Shown: positions 1-10,614 of the stretch, one piece after another | Layout: each line of letters starts with the position of its first letter | Numbering within the stretch: position 1 is the first letter of the stretch | DNA from: Terfezia claveryi | Lineage: Eukaryota > Ascomycota > Pezizomycetes > Pezizales > Pezizaceae | Length of the DNA: 64,000 nt | Assembly: GCA_015179025.1 (NCBI GenBank) | Contig: WHUX01000121.1 | Span: 99,874-163,873, forward strand | Reading direction: 5' to 3' | Program-made: the position numbers and the translations under genes | Notes under the pieces: generated by a model | Told to the model about the DNA's origin: nothing | Databases searched by the model: none | What the model saw: the letters and a program-made list of their open reading frames with translations, nothing else

Positions 1-814
1 ACTGTTCTACTCGGGAAGCCTAGTCAATTAATTCGTCAAGGGTTTTGGCTTCCGAGAGGCTGACTATGGCCTACTGGATTTCATCATTTAGCCCTTCTTG
101 GAATTGCTCCAGTTTGGACTGGTCATTCCATCAGACCTCCGCCGCCAGTCTTGAGAATTCTACCACATAAGTGGACAGATTAGTGTTTTTCTACCTGAGG
201 GCTCGGAGTGCCCTACTGGCAGTGCCAACAGTATTGGGGTCTCCGAACGCCCTATCCAGGATTGTGAAAAGGGCCAAGATATCGTTGAGTTTGATCCCAG
301 TTTCAAGGATGTATAGCTGGATCTAGTCACAAGCTTTCCTCTCTAGCAAGGTGAAAACATATGCCAGTCAATGTTGTTTTGACGGGAACTTGGCAGAGTC
401 CCCGTTTAGCTTAAGGTTGACTGTATTCTTCCAGGCTCGTAGACGAACCTGGTTTCCATTAAACTCGGAGGGAGTCGGAATGCTTTCGGTCTTGTTGCTA
501 CTGGCTGCTGTTGGTATTGCGAGGTTCCCTAAAGCGTGGCTGAGGTTTTGGACCGTGGTCCGTTCATTGGCCAGGGCAAGGTTCATATGGTCGAGATCTA
601 TCTGGAGGACCGTGATCTCTTTGTCGGCGGATCTCAGCTTTCATTCAGCTACAGCCAGGCTGTTGCTAAGTTCGGTCCCGATAGCATCTATGGCCTCGAA
701 GACATCAATGATTTCTCGATGATAGGCATTCAATTCGTTTGGGCCTGAGGGTATAGGGGAGTTTCTCCAGGTCTGGAACCTGACGGCAGGTGGTGGGAGA
801 GCTGCTCTTGACAT
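1..814 (-). pseudogene. Gypsy A4 gag (truncated by window edge)
   Basis: This is the N-terminal part of a Ty3/gypsy gag (capsid) gene read leftward. The start is placed at the ATG at 814-812, about 40 bases inside the LTR, in the same position as the gag start of copy A1. The frame contains the segment around 370-500 (FNGNQVRLRAWKN..LNGDSAKFP), which lines up with the gag of copies A1 and A2 (FNGDR.RLKAWKNSIKIKLTGDAAKFP). Several in-frame stops of CAG/TGG-to-TAG type break it, so it is a RIP-like relic. The zinc knuckle and pol lie outside the window to the left. Confidence 0.8.
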
Positions 815-850
815 AACTGCGTACCAGTTGGTCCAAAGGATCCAACGTAG

Positions 851-1348
851 TGTAACGACGGCTCTGGGGGCAAGGCGACCAAGGGGTACACCGGGGCAAG
901 GGCAAGGCTAGGATAACACACACGTAGGAACGCTACGTGTGTGACCAGGGGGAGGCTGAGACGGGAGGCCAAGGCAAGAGGCAAGAGAGGCAGAGGGCAA
1001 GGGACACGAGACACGCGGAAGCAGTTGCCGCGTGTGTCAAGAGAGGCAGCTGTGCTGCAGAGTTGTTTGTACGAGACAAGGATGTGCACAAGGGAGGTGC
1101 ACAAGCGCTGGGAGAAGCAAGGTCCTGTATTGGGTATACAAGACGTTGGATGGGGATCCAACGAGAGGGCGGAGAGAGCAAGCTATATATACAGGCTTCC
1201 TTCCTGGCCAAGGCCACCGGAAGGAATAAGGTTCCCGTGACCCCTTATCTCGGGAACAGAGATAACAACGATATCAATCAACAATAACGAGAGTCGGACG
1301 GAATCCCGTCTGACTCTCAAACCCGGCTAGGAAAGGACGGTTGTGACA
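851..1348 (-). repeat. LTR of gypsy A4 (5' LTR, A2-type)
   Basis: This 498-bp LTR runs TGTAACG..GTTGTGACA and closely matches the 499-bp LTRs of copy A2. Read on the minus strand it holds, in order, a U3 dyad near 1289-1318 (GAGAGTCGGAC facing its complement), a TATATATA box near 1186-1193, the inverted repeat CGTTGGATCCCCATCCAACG, and a hairpin ACACACGTAG/CTACGTGTGT near 918-942. The copia relic E starts at 1349. The duplication at the other end of A4 lies outside the window. Confidence 0.85.
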
Positions 1349-1538
1349 TAGGTCTCTTCATCTCCAATATATTGATGGAGTCCTGCAAGTACCAGGATCT
1401 TCTCTAATATCTTAAACCACTCATACCTTGCTTGTTTTAGCCCACATAGAACTTTGTTAAGCTTCTAGTATTCAGTCTCTCTATTTTTATTTATATTCAA
1501 AATATAGATATTATGATGTAAAAGAGCCTACAAGTAGG
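1349..1538 (-). pseudogene. Ty1/copia E reverse transcriptase, C-terminal piece
   Basis: Minus-strand translation of about 1375-1470 gives KLNKVLCGLKQARYEWFK, the well-known copia RT motif (KLxKALYGLKQAPRxW). It is the continuation of the RT segment at 3280-3550, cut off by insertion of element D at 1538/3271. It is AT-rich with stops. It ends where the A4 LTR begins, so A4 probably inserted into this copia copy. Confidence 0.75.
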
Positions 1539-1837
1539 TGTTAGGGGTGAGCTAGTGATAACGGTGATATCTCTCGGTATATCGGTATTTGGGGCCTACA
1601 AGGGCACAATTACTAGGCTCGGGCCTAACTGGGCTAAAGGTGCGAAGCATATAGCGAAGAATATAGACTGATTCATTCGATAAAGTAAAGTAACCCAGCG
1701 ATACAAGACTTCGCTCGAGTCTTAGAGAGCAATAACTAGATACAAGAATTGGGCATATATATAGGACAGCGGGGTTGACTTCAGGCCACCCACCATCGGG
1801 TGGTGCCGGCCCGGTCTGCATAATCTCAGCCGTAACA

Positions 1838-2971
1838 GTACTCCCCCTCTGCTAGAGGACGTCCCGACCGACCAACTTCACCAACCCTTATTCGCAACGT
1901 AATTGCGCGCTCACGCTTTAAAGTTTTCACCCTACTCCATGCGGAGGTAGGAACCCCAACGGTATTGCATATCTCTTTGCTCAAGTATGTTGGTCTTTCA
2001 GCCTAACCGGAACATAGACGCCTCAACTGTATTGCGTATCAGGTGCTCACGTATTGTTGGTCTTAACCCTATGTCCGCTCTTAAGCATCTTTGGACATGG
2101 GCCCCTCAACGATATTGCGACTCTGGTGGCACGGCTACCTATAGGGTAGGGTAGTTCAGAAGGACGGGGGTATTCTCTCAAACTCAGTGGCGTCATGCCA
2201 GAACATAAACATCAGACCGGGTATCTCAACATGAGGTGCCTCATACATATGGATCGTAGATCCGGAATATCTCATAGGGGGGGGGTATTCCCACATGCCA
2301 TTGCCATTAAAAACCTCTTCGCGGCAAAACCCTATGGGAAAAAGCCAACGTTACAGGAAAAGGTTCAATGCATGCTTTCCCAGCTATCCAACCCGACTTG
2401 CCAGTGCAAGGGGGGGGGTCGTGGTCATTTGCACGCTCGTGGTGCTCGTTCGGATCTTCTGCGCTCGCAGCGCTCGTTTGGGTCTTTAGCACTCGTAATG
2501 CTAGCTTGAGTCTTCGCCAAGGCGGGGGGTCTTTGAGCTTATGAGCTCGAATGGGGCTTTTGAGCTTATGAGCTCAATCGGAGCTTTTGAGCTTTGAGCT
2601 CGGACGGGGCTTTTGAGCTTTGAGCTCGTTCGGGAGCGTGTAAGCTCGCTCGGAGGCTTGTAAGGTCGCTCGGCGGGGCCTTATAGGCTCGTTCGGGGCC
2701 TTAGAAGCCTGGCTAGAAGCATGTCGCTCGAGATCTAAGACTTAGCAGATCCGGAGATCTTAATATAGGATTAGTAGGGCATTTAAAATAAGCTAATAAG
2801 CATATAGGAGGGGAAATAATTATTTCCAACGTCGCTCATATAGCCAAATAATCCAGCGACATCACTTTAGCCATATTCTGGCTGTTTCGGGGGTTGTCCG
2901 ACAGTATGTAGGTAAGGAGGGAGGGGTGATTTGACCCAGAATCACCGGTCCCTTTTGTCAAAGCGAAGTAA
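1838..2971. other. Interior of D: no gene, short tandem repeats
   Basis: No reading frame here has recognisable protein content. From about 2440 to 2710 the sequence is built from imperfect direct repeats of 20-35 bases with the core GAGCTTTTGAGCTTTGAGCTC and GCTCGTTCGGGG variants, which can also pair as AGCTC/GAGCT dyads. The rest (1838-2440) is unique-looking and includes G runs at 2278-2286 and 2409-2417. Confidence 0.6.
2962..2971 (-). promoter_or_regulatory. Predicted self-primer binding site of D
   Basis: Read on minus, the two bases TT after the 5' LTR are followed by ACTTCGCT. This 8-mer is the exact complement of AGCGAAGT in the LTR (3148-3141 on minus), which lies 48 bases after the TATA box and is followed by CTTGTAT. 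The same arrangement occurs in A and B. The function is inferred by analogy with Tf1 self-priming. Confidence 0.55.
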
Positions 2972-3275
2972 TGTTAGGGGCGAGCTAGTGATAACGGTGA
3001 TATCTGTTGGTATATCAGTATTTGGGGCCTACAAGGGCACAATCACTAGGCTCAGGCCTAACTGAGCTAAAGGTGCGAAGCATATAGTGAAGAATATGAA
3101 ATGATTCATTCGATAAAGTAAAGTAACCCAGCGATACAAGACTTCGCTCGAGTCTTAGAGAGCAATAACTAGATACAAGAAGTGGGCATATATATAGGAA
3201 AGCGGGGTTGACTTCAGGCCACCCACCATCGGGTGGTGCCGGCCCGGTCTGCATAATCTCAGCTGTAACAGTAGG

Positions 3276-5282
3276 TAGCTACCATATCCTACTGCTGAAT
3301 TTTCCATTTTTTGTATATAGCCAGTATAAGTAGGATTTTTAATATTTTAGATCTCATTATTTGTGTGTAGGTTTTATCAGAATTATAGTTAATCCCATCC
3401 TTGGGAGTAAATTCTCTTCCTACTTTTCTGGCTTTATATTTCTTAATGCTTCTATCCAATTTTTACTTTATTGTATAGACCCATTTGGTATCTACAATCT
3501 TAGTCCCTTCTAGAATATTCTCTTTAGTGATTCTTGTGAATATACTATATTTCTGCAATTGCTCTTGTTTTTTATTTTATGCTTTTGCTTATTTATGTAC
3601 TTGTACAGAGGATTTGGTTTGTGCATTTGTTGGATAGTTAGAATTGACTTTAATTATAGCTTGTTCAGTAGCCTTTCATTATCTGTTAGATTTTTATTGT
3701 CTAAGTTTTTCTATCTATTTTATAGCACTTTTCTAATACCTTTCTTACTGCAGAGTAGAGTCTTAAGTACTTTATTGAGCTTTTACAAGCTTACTTTCTT
3801 GAGCCTTTTCAAGCTTGCTTTTTGGGTATTTTTGAGTTTACTACCTTGAGCTTTTTTCAGTTTTTTCAAGCTCATTTTTTTAAGCTTTTTTAAGCTCACT
3901 TTCTTGAGCTTTTTTAAGCTTGCATTCTTAAGCTTTTGTAAGCTCGCTTTCTTAAGCTTTTAGTAGATTTTTAGCTAAGGTGCATTTTTCTTTCTTATTA
4001 ATAATTATATATAAACCAAATATACTTGTATATCTAATAATTCAAGTAGTATACTCTTGAGGGGCTAGTTTATCTAAAGCTTTATTCTTATAGTTAAAGC
4101 AAATAACCTTTTAGCTGAATAGCCTTAGATTAGTATATTCTTATAAGGCATTTTTATTAAATAGTACTTCAATAAGGATTTTTACATTTATGCCTTCATA
4201 GAGAACTTGGTTTTTTGTATATACTATCTAGAGGGTAGCTTTATTCTAGAGGTTTTTTGGCATATTCACTACTAGTAAAGCTGTTCTACTCATTATTATA
4301 ATAGTTCTATTTGTTCTTTCTATAATAGTATAAGTTTCACTAAGCCTTAGTATCATTTCTTTAAGGGTAATTCCCCTTTGCTAAAGTTTAGTATTAAGTT
4401 TGAGAATATGGAATTCACCTCTTTAGTCTGTTTATATTTGGACAACTTTGTATTAGTAGACGGTCTTATTTTCTAGGGCATTAATTTTTCTAATAAGTAC
4501 TTCTACTATATTATTCTTATTTCTTAGATATCTTGCTATTATATATTTATTATAGTCATTAGTTACTAGTATAAGATATTTATACTAGCTAGCAAGAGTT
4601 ATTAGATCTATAGGCCTAACCAAGTTTGTATGTAATTATTCTAATGATTTAGATATCCTTATCTTTTATTTGCTTTTTGTTAGTGGTTTTTTTACTTTGC
4701 TGAGCTGATATGCCTTGCAGATAATTATTGGTTAGATTATTTTGTCTAGTAACTAGTATTTAGGGAAATTTTTTTAAAGTATTGAGTGAGATATACCTAT
4801 ATCATTCATGTAGGATTTTTATTTATTGGATAGCTAATTAGGTAGTTTTAGTAGTTAATTGGGCCAGGATAGCCTTTGGTAGTTAGATAGCTAATTGCTA
4901 TAATATGATTTAATCAAGTATTATCTAGAGGATAGCTATTATATTTCTTTTTATATTATATATAATATTTTTCCTCTTCTACAATTTAGCTAATTTTCTC
5001 TGTACTTGAAGGGTATATTTATCTAGCATTCTTTTTCTACTGATAATATTGCTATATGTTATATTATATAGATATTTTTTATAGTATATTGTCTTTCTAT
5101 TGCATCTAAAGATAAGGGTACTTATAGTAGTACAGATGGATTCAGCTCCATTATATTCTTTTACTGTCAGATTGAGGTTATATTAGATATTAGATAGTCT
5201 TTTCAATTTATTAGTTATATAGTAAGATACAATAGTATTGTATAGATATACTTTTTTAGTCATCCATCTACTTTTCCTATTG
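3276..5282 (-). pseudogene. Ty1/copia E polyprotein relic (integrase to RT)
   Basis: The minus strand carries copia pol in the expected order, with many stops. Around 4720-4690 is the CxxC end of the GAG-pre-integrase finger region (QLSKVKKPLT). Around 4640-4440 is the integrase core start (HTNLVRPIDLIT.. then LVTNDYNKYIIARYLRNKN), matching the copia pattern HxDxxGP..TDDxTRxxWVxxLK. Around 4140-3980 is the post-core LRLFS..KALDKLAPQEYT block. From 3550 to 3285 is RT (GTKIVDTKWVYTIK..KYKARKVGREFTPKDGINY, each block shorter than 20). The copy is very AT-rich and clearly dead. D interrupts it inside RT and C1 begins at 5283. No copia LTR is visible. Confidence 0.75.
3766..3965 (-). repeat. 24-bp tandem repeat inside copia E, octapeptide coding
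   Basis: Read on minus, about eight imperfect 24-bp units encode repeats of the form K-L-K-K-(A/V/M)-S-L-K in one open frame. On the plus strand this shows as alternating AAGCTT, AAGCTC and TTGAGC motifs. It sits between the integrase and RT blocks of E, where copia elements normally have a variable linker. A Lys/Leu-rich helix is plausible, but this is inference. Confidence 0.65.
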
Positions 5283-5949
5283 TGTAATAGAGAACGTTGT
5301 TTTATTGCTTATATAATTGATTATATACTTTTGTATTTCCTATATTACTACTATGTTATATAACTAAGCCTGTTGGTTGAAGGACTAGCCTTCTACCATC
5401 TCCTATTGCTTTATAAACGTCCATAGCATATAGAATTTATAATAGGAAGTTCCATAGCACTTGCCATATAAAGACACCCTCATTATAGCCACGTGACCTC
5501 TATTTAAAGGTGTGTGACTCATTACTATAGCCACATGACTATTGTTTAAGGTATATGACTCATTATAGCCACATGACCCTTTTGTACAGTACACTACCTT
5601 CTGGTATACCATCCTTTATTGTATTTATTTCCTTAGTCATTAGATCTTAGAGGAGTATAAATAGGCTACTGGATTCCCTCTAGAATCCACAAGAACTAAA
5701 AAGTGAGTACACAGTAGTAAGTAAGCCTTTATTCCAATCAGATCAAGATTATATAGCTTAGATAGCACAAATTATATAAATAGATTATACTAGTTAATTA
5801 CTGTTCCCTTTGGGAACATCCTACATAATAATCTCCCTACCTTTCTAAGGTCTTACCTCAGTAGAACCGAAATACACAAATGTCTGTGCCTATGGATATA
5901 GATTGTATAAACGGTACTGTATAAATACTATCTAGTACCATTCATTACA
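5283..5949 (+). repeat. 5' LTR of gypsy C1 (heavily mutated)
   Basis: This 667-bp LTR (TGTAATAGAG..CATTCATTACA) corresponds to the 679-bp LTRs of C2 and C3 in opposite orientation, with many C-to-T and G-to-A changes. It keeps a TATAAATA box near 5656-5663 and the hairpin GTTCCCTTTGGGAAC at 5803-5817. The first bases after it (T8 then AACTTACTT) match those of C2. Compared with C2 and C3, the segment after the TATA box (about 5690-5730) is clearly different, so C1 belongs to a distinct LTR subtype. Confidence 0.85.
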
Positions 5950-8905
5950 TTTTTTTTAACTTACTTATCTAATCTTTACTCTTAAAATCTAAGGCCTGAT
6001 TAACCTTCAGATACCTTTATTATACTTACACAAGTGTATACAATTTGACATATAAGTGCGTATATAAAATCAATATTTACTCAACTAGCTAGCCAACGAA
6101 ATCCAACAATGAGACATCAGACTCTTAACTACAGTATATCAATAAAAGACTTAGAAGTAAGCTAAGCAAAGCTCTAATGGGTAGTGGTATCCTACATTAA
6201 ACAATCCCACCCTCATTCATAACACTTTTCCCAATAAGATCAACAACTTATCTTACTCCTAGCAACTGCCATTATATCTGTTCCTATAAATCCAGTACAC
6301 TATTGAAAAACCGGCCCTCCAGGTCCCAGGAAAAATTGGTCTATACAACTAAGCATTACAATCCCAAGGCTCAAATGTCACTGCCTCCACTACAGCCATT
6401 TCCTCTAGAAAAGAATTACCTCCATTAGAACTTTCTTTAGGCCCAGATATCTCTACCAATACCTCTGAGCCCCCAACGACTACCTCAACACACCAATCAG
6501 AAAAAGTGACACTCTTGCCAGAAGATCTAGAACTAGATTCTAGACTAGTAGATAAAGAGAAACCAGGACTATAAGAAATATCAGGATCCTAACATCCAGC
6601 CTTACCAACCGTATAAGCTACTAAGCCAACAGAACCGTTAGTTAAACGGAGATTATAAGGATTATTAACCACCATACTATTAGCACAGTAAGGTGCCAAA
6701 CAAGAAAAGTAACTCAATGATCATATCACATAACTAGCTGCATTTGGTTGCAGACAGATGACAAAATCAGATATAATGGCCTCTGAACTTAATAAGAAGA
6801 CTAAAAGGTCGAGGTAGTTAACTATGTTATGCAAAGATATTAAGAAATTAGTAGAAGAAACTCCTAGAAAAACTAGATTTGTAGTTCCTAACATAAAAGG
6901 GGAAATAAATCTGCCTTTGGATATAGAAATAGGAGAACCAAGTGGAGCAGAAACCAAACTATATTTTAGTATAGCATTGCCTCTTGTATTAGAAGAATTT
7001 TGGAACAGATATTTTCTAACAATTGAGGAGATTTTAAAATTTACTCGCTCAATAGGACATACCTAATAGTATTATCCTGAAGATACTCGACTTTTAATGG
7101 AAGCTATAGTAAAATACAATTTATGGCTAACACCTTACCCATTCAAAGAAAACGACTTAGAAATGAATGCATTTTTAAGTAAGAAATTAAAGAAACCTAT
7201 AGTTCCAATTTTAAGGAAACCAAATTGGGTAATAAATAACTGGGAAAAAATAATAGCATTTATGATGAGTAGCACTCATCTAGAAGAATTAGCATATACT
7301 GCAGAGGTTTTTTTCAATTCTAGCAAAGAACTTTCAAAAGCATTTCTAAGGACACTAAAAGATCAATTGAAAAGCAAAGGTCGAGTACCTAAGACATCAG
7401 AAAAGAGAACTGGGTCAGCTAAAGAACCAGACAACAAAGACAAACTACTAGAAGATATAGACTTACTAGAAGACAATGATGATCTAAACATAGGACTGGA
7501 CCAGCAGAAACAGAAAACACAAGGAGGAGGACAAGACCCCAATGATAGTGGAGATAATAGTTTAGACTCTAATAAAGCATTGTCAGTTGCAAGTCAAACT
7601 TTAAAAAGAAAATCCAAATGAGGAAAATCAGTTAAATGCCAGCAATGGGAATCTACAACAGGAATGGTTACAATAGGTAACCATAAAGCAATGAATACTT
7701 TAAAAGGAATAAAGATTGATCTACCAGAAAAAATAAGAAGAGAAGACAAAAAATGGCAAGACTCACAATATTTTGACTCTTGGGCTACAGCAATACAATG
7801 TTGGTTTATTATCAAAAGAATAGATTTGGAAGGCGCTTCAGCTTTGGAAATTGTTGGATTTAAAATAGAAGAAAGTATACTTACTACTTATAATCAATTC
7901 CTAAGAGAGAAAGAAAAGAATGCAACATTCTTTAGATTCATACTAGTGCTAAGGGATTTTCTAATACCCATGACTAGGGAAGATATTTCATAGAAATGAT
8001 GGGAGACAGCTACACTATACAAGAATGGACGTCACATAGGAATTAAACAGTTCGCCAACTGGCTTACTGAAATGCAAATCAAATTAATTGATAAGGATGG
8101 CAAATAATCAATATCGTAGGAAGTAAAAAGAAGAAAGTTTCTTAATCACCTGCCGCCAAATATGTCAGCTACATTAATTCCTTTAATCAAAGAAGAATGG
8201 TCATATGATTAGTTTATGCATCAAGTGAAGTTATATGAAGCTTCAAAGAAAGATATTGCCCCACTACCTATACCAAATACATCTTGACAACAACACCCTC
8301 GAAATGAAAATTAGAGTCATAGTCTATAAAGAGACCAGAATCAATAACAAAAAACAGGATTTAATCCTAGCAGCAATTCCAATACCAAACATAATACAGA
8401 AAAATAGAAGGACTCAGATTGGGATACCATAATCAAAAAATTAGATTAGAAGATAAAGATGTAATTAATTAGAGATAAGAAATATCTATGGTGTTGGAAC
8501 CTTGGACATTCCTACAAAGACTGTAGCAAATGACAAAATAAGGTACCTATGCATACAGCCACACAAGATTTAGCTATACTAATGGCCACTAAAGATAAAA
8601 ACAATAAAGATAAAATTAAGGAAAGACCCTTATTAAGACAGATACCAGATTTTAGCAAGGTATTCATTAGAGCTAATGAACACCCCACACTAGCTTTAAT
8701 TGATCTCCTAACTAAAGGAGGAGATTTGATTGATTCTCAATTTGTACACTTATACAAAATACTGACTAAAAGTATCAAGAAGAAATTATTAAGCACTACA
8801 ATTAAAGCCTCAAAAGGAACAATAGACAAAGCTTGTACTATCAAACTAGATTGGATAGATTATGTAGAAGAACAAATATTCTATGTAGCTCATTTGACTG
8901 GATAG
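5950..8905 (+). pseudogene. Gypsy C1 gag and protease region, RIP-degraded
   Basis: The first 390 bases are a leader without a recognised gene. From about 6370 the frame resembles the Ser/Thr/Pro-rich gag N terminus of C2 (for example KELPPLELSLGPDISTN). The capsid block follows at about 6824-7621 (blocks at 6824-7066 and 7097-7621). The nucleocapsid knuckle is at about 8490-8535, and the protease-like segment with ALIDL is near 8693-8707. Stops occur throughout. The copy is interrupted at 8905 by A1, and the same coding sequence resumes at 15052 (..CATTTGACTGGAT / GATGGGACATGAT..). Confidence 0.85.
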
Positions 8906-9408
8906 TGTCACAACCATGTTCCTAGTCTTGATTTGACACTCGAATAGGCTTGTTTGGGTGTCGTGCTGTTTTGACACTCGAACAGGCTTGTTCGGGTATC
9001 GTTGATGGATTATCGTTACCTTGCATGGCTTCCGAGATAAGGGATCTTTGGAAGCTTATTCCTTCCGTTGCCCTGGCCCGGAATTATGTATATATAGCCC
9101 CTGTCCCTCGTACTGTCATTGGATCCCTATCCAACGTCTTGTGTACCTAATACAGGACCTTGTCTCTCCACGAAGGTGTACCTCCCTTGTACACCCCCTC
9201 GTCTTGCCTTGTCCCGTGAATAACTCTGCAGCACAGCTGCCCCCCTCCAATACACGCGGCAACTGCCTCTGCGTGTCTCGTACTTCTTGCCCTTGCCCCT
9301 AGCCTTTCCCCTGATCACACATGTAGCGTTCCTACGTGTGTGTTACCTCATCCCTGTCCTCGCCCCGGCATACCCTTTGGTCACCTTGTCCCCGAAGCTC
9401 TCGTTACA
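8906..9408 (+). repeat. 5' LTR of A1
   Basis: The 503-bp LTR runs TGTCACAACC..CGTTACA. U3 has two 28-bp dyads (8935-8962 and 8973-9000; arms GACACTCGAACA and TGTTCGGGTGTC). A TATATATAG box is at 9089-9097. The predicted RNA start region ATCCAACGT (9129-9137) is followed by CTTGTGTA. A hairpin with arms CACATGTAG/CTACGTGTG is near 9319-9343. It matches the LTR at 14549-15051. Confidence 0.95.
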
Positions 9409-9420
9409 CTACGTTGGATC
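9409..9420 (+). promoter_or_regulatory. Predicted self-primer binding site of A1
   Basis: The bases after the LTR are CTACGTTGGATC. ACGTTGGAT is the exact 9-nt complement of ATCCAACGT at 9129-9137, 40 bases after the start of the TATA box. No TGG-initial tRNA complement begins at the LTR edge. By analogy with Tf1/sushi elements, the RNA 5' end may fold back and prime; this is inference. Confidence 0.65.
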
Positions 9421-9439
9421 TTTCAGACCAACCGGTACG

Positions 9440-10573
9440 ATGTCCGCGAACATTCCACTACCCACCGATAGATTCGCAGCCTGGAGGGCAACTCCGATCC
9501 CATCAGACCCAACAGAACTATCAGCATACCGACGAACTGTGATCGAGATATTCACAGATACTTATGCTATCGGCGAACAACAAGGAGTGGACCTTCAGAA
9601 AGCCGAAAGGCGAATCCGAGAAGCTGAAGATGAAATAACGCTCCTCCGAGAAGATGCAGCAGAGGACAGGATAACCATCCGGAGACTGACTCGCACTTTG
9701 GACCTGACCGATGGTCCAAAAAACTAGAAAACACAAGACCTACCCACCCCGCCCAAGTTTAATGGGGACCGGGGCCGGCTATGAGCATGGAAAAACTCTG
9801 TGCAGATAAAACTCTCTAGGGACTCGGCGAAGTTCCCCACTGTCCACCACTATCTCTTATACGTCTATTGCCTACTGGAGGGTAAGGCCATGGACCAGGT
9901 ACAGCCCTTTGTCAAGGCCACGGGGATTGATCTGGTAAAAATCCCAGCACTAATGGCAATCCTGGACTGAGCCTTCGGAGACCCGGATCCTAAAGGAACC
10001 GCCAGCAGGGCCCTGCGAGACCTCAAGCAAAAACACAACGAACTGTCAGCCTATGTCGCTGAGTTCTTCAGGCTAGCAGCAGAGCTCAATTGGAATGACG
10101 AAGCCAAGCTCGATCAGTTCAAAGATGGGCTTACCTTTGAGCTGAAAAATGCTCTGGTTTACTGCCCACCGACCAAGACCCTGGAAGGACTTATTGAACA
10201 AGCTAGCTGGATGGAACAGCAGACAGCGGCACTCAGAGCCCCCCAAAAGACACTCTCGACCTTGACTCCCCGTACACCATTTCTGACAGCACGCACCCAA
10301 CAACAACAACCCACACCAGTCAACAAGCCTGCGCACCCCTCCTTGGTAGCGGGTGGGGCTGCCCCCATGGACCTGTCAGCAGGTAGGCCTTGTCTTACTC
10401 AGGAGGAAAGGGACCGTCGCCGCACTCAGGGTTTATGCAATGCATGTGGGAAGGGGGACTATTTCATCGCGGCGTGTCCCCTCCGCAAGAACGGCTCCCT
10501 GGCCGCCCATGCCATATCCGAATCATGGATCGAAGAAGTTGAAGAGTCGGGAAAAGGAGAGTCTCTTGCCTAG
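9440..10573 (+). pseudogene. Gypsy A1 gag
   Basis: Gag forms the particle. The start is the ATG at 9440 (MSANIPLPTDRFAAW..), 31 bases after the LTR. A coiled-coil-like Glu/Arg-rich segment runs over 9590-9710, the capsid block follows (FNGDRGRL..AWKNSVQIKLS), and a nucleocapsid knuckle lies near 10434-10480 (CNACGKGDYFIAAC). The knuckle His is replaced by Tyr, while copy A2 has His there (GDHFIAAC). Stops at 9725, about 9782 and about 9967 interrupt the frame. The final stop is at 10571-10573, and pol begins about 40 bases later. Confidence 0.85.
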
Positions 10574-10614
10574 TTACTGACACTAGTAAGGGACCTCCTC
10601 CAGGTCATTTATCT

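Larger units (their letters stand above)
1539..3270 (-). mobile_element. Non-autonomous LTR retrotransposon D
   Basis: This 1732-bp element has two 299-bp LTRs (1539-1837 and 2972-3270, TGTTAGGGG..GTAACA) and a perfect 5-bp target duplication GTAGG (1534-1538 and 3271-3275). A purine tract (AGAGGGGGAG, read on minus) touches the 1837 edge, and the minus strand of the right LTR has TATATATA near 3196-3188, so the element points left. The 1134-bp interior has no gag or pol; I see only GC-rich short repeats. It is therefore TRIM- or LARD-like and must depend on enzymes from another element. Its primer-binding site (2971-2962) fits the same self-priming pattern as A and B. Confidence 0.9.

Noticed and set aside
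730..1240. Several frames of 90-140 residues on both strands over the A LTRs (also near 9021, 14664, 29600, 35500)
   Set aside because: They are repeated in every LTR copy regardless of element type and have no coding features; LTRs carry promoter and end signals.
3559..3849. Plus-strand frame coding a hydrophobic Phe/Leu-rich protein
   Set aside because: It is the antisense of copia relic E and its Lys-rich 24-bp repeat; AT-rich sequence gives Phe/Leu by default.
9409..9426. tRNA primer-binding site at the A1 LTR edge
   Set aside because: The usual TGG-initial tRNA complement at the LTR border is missing, and the match to the LTR's own transcript start is better.
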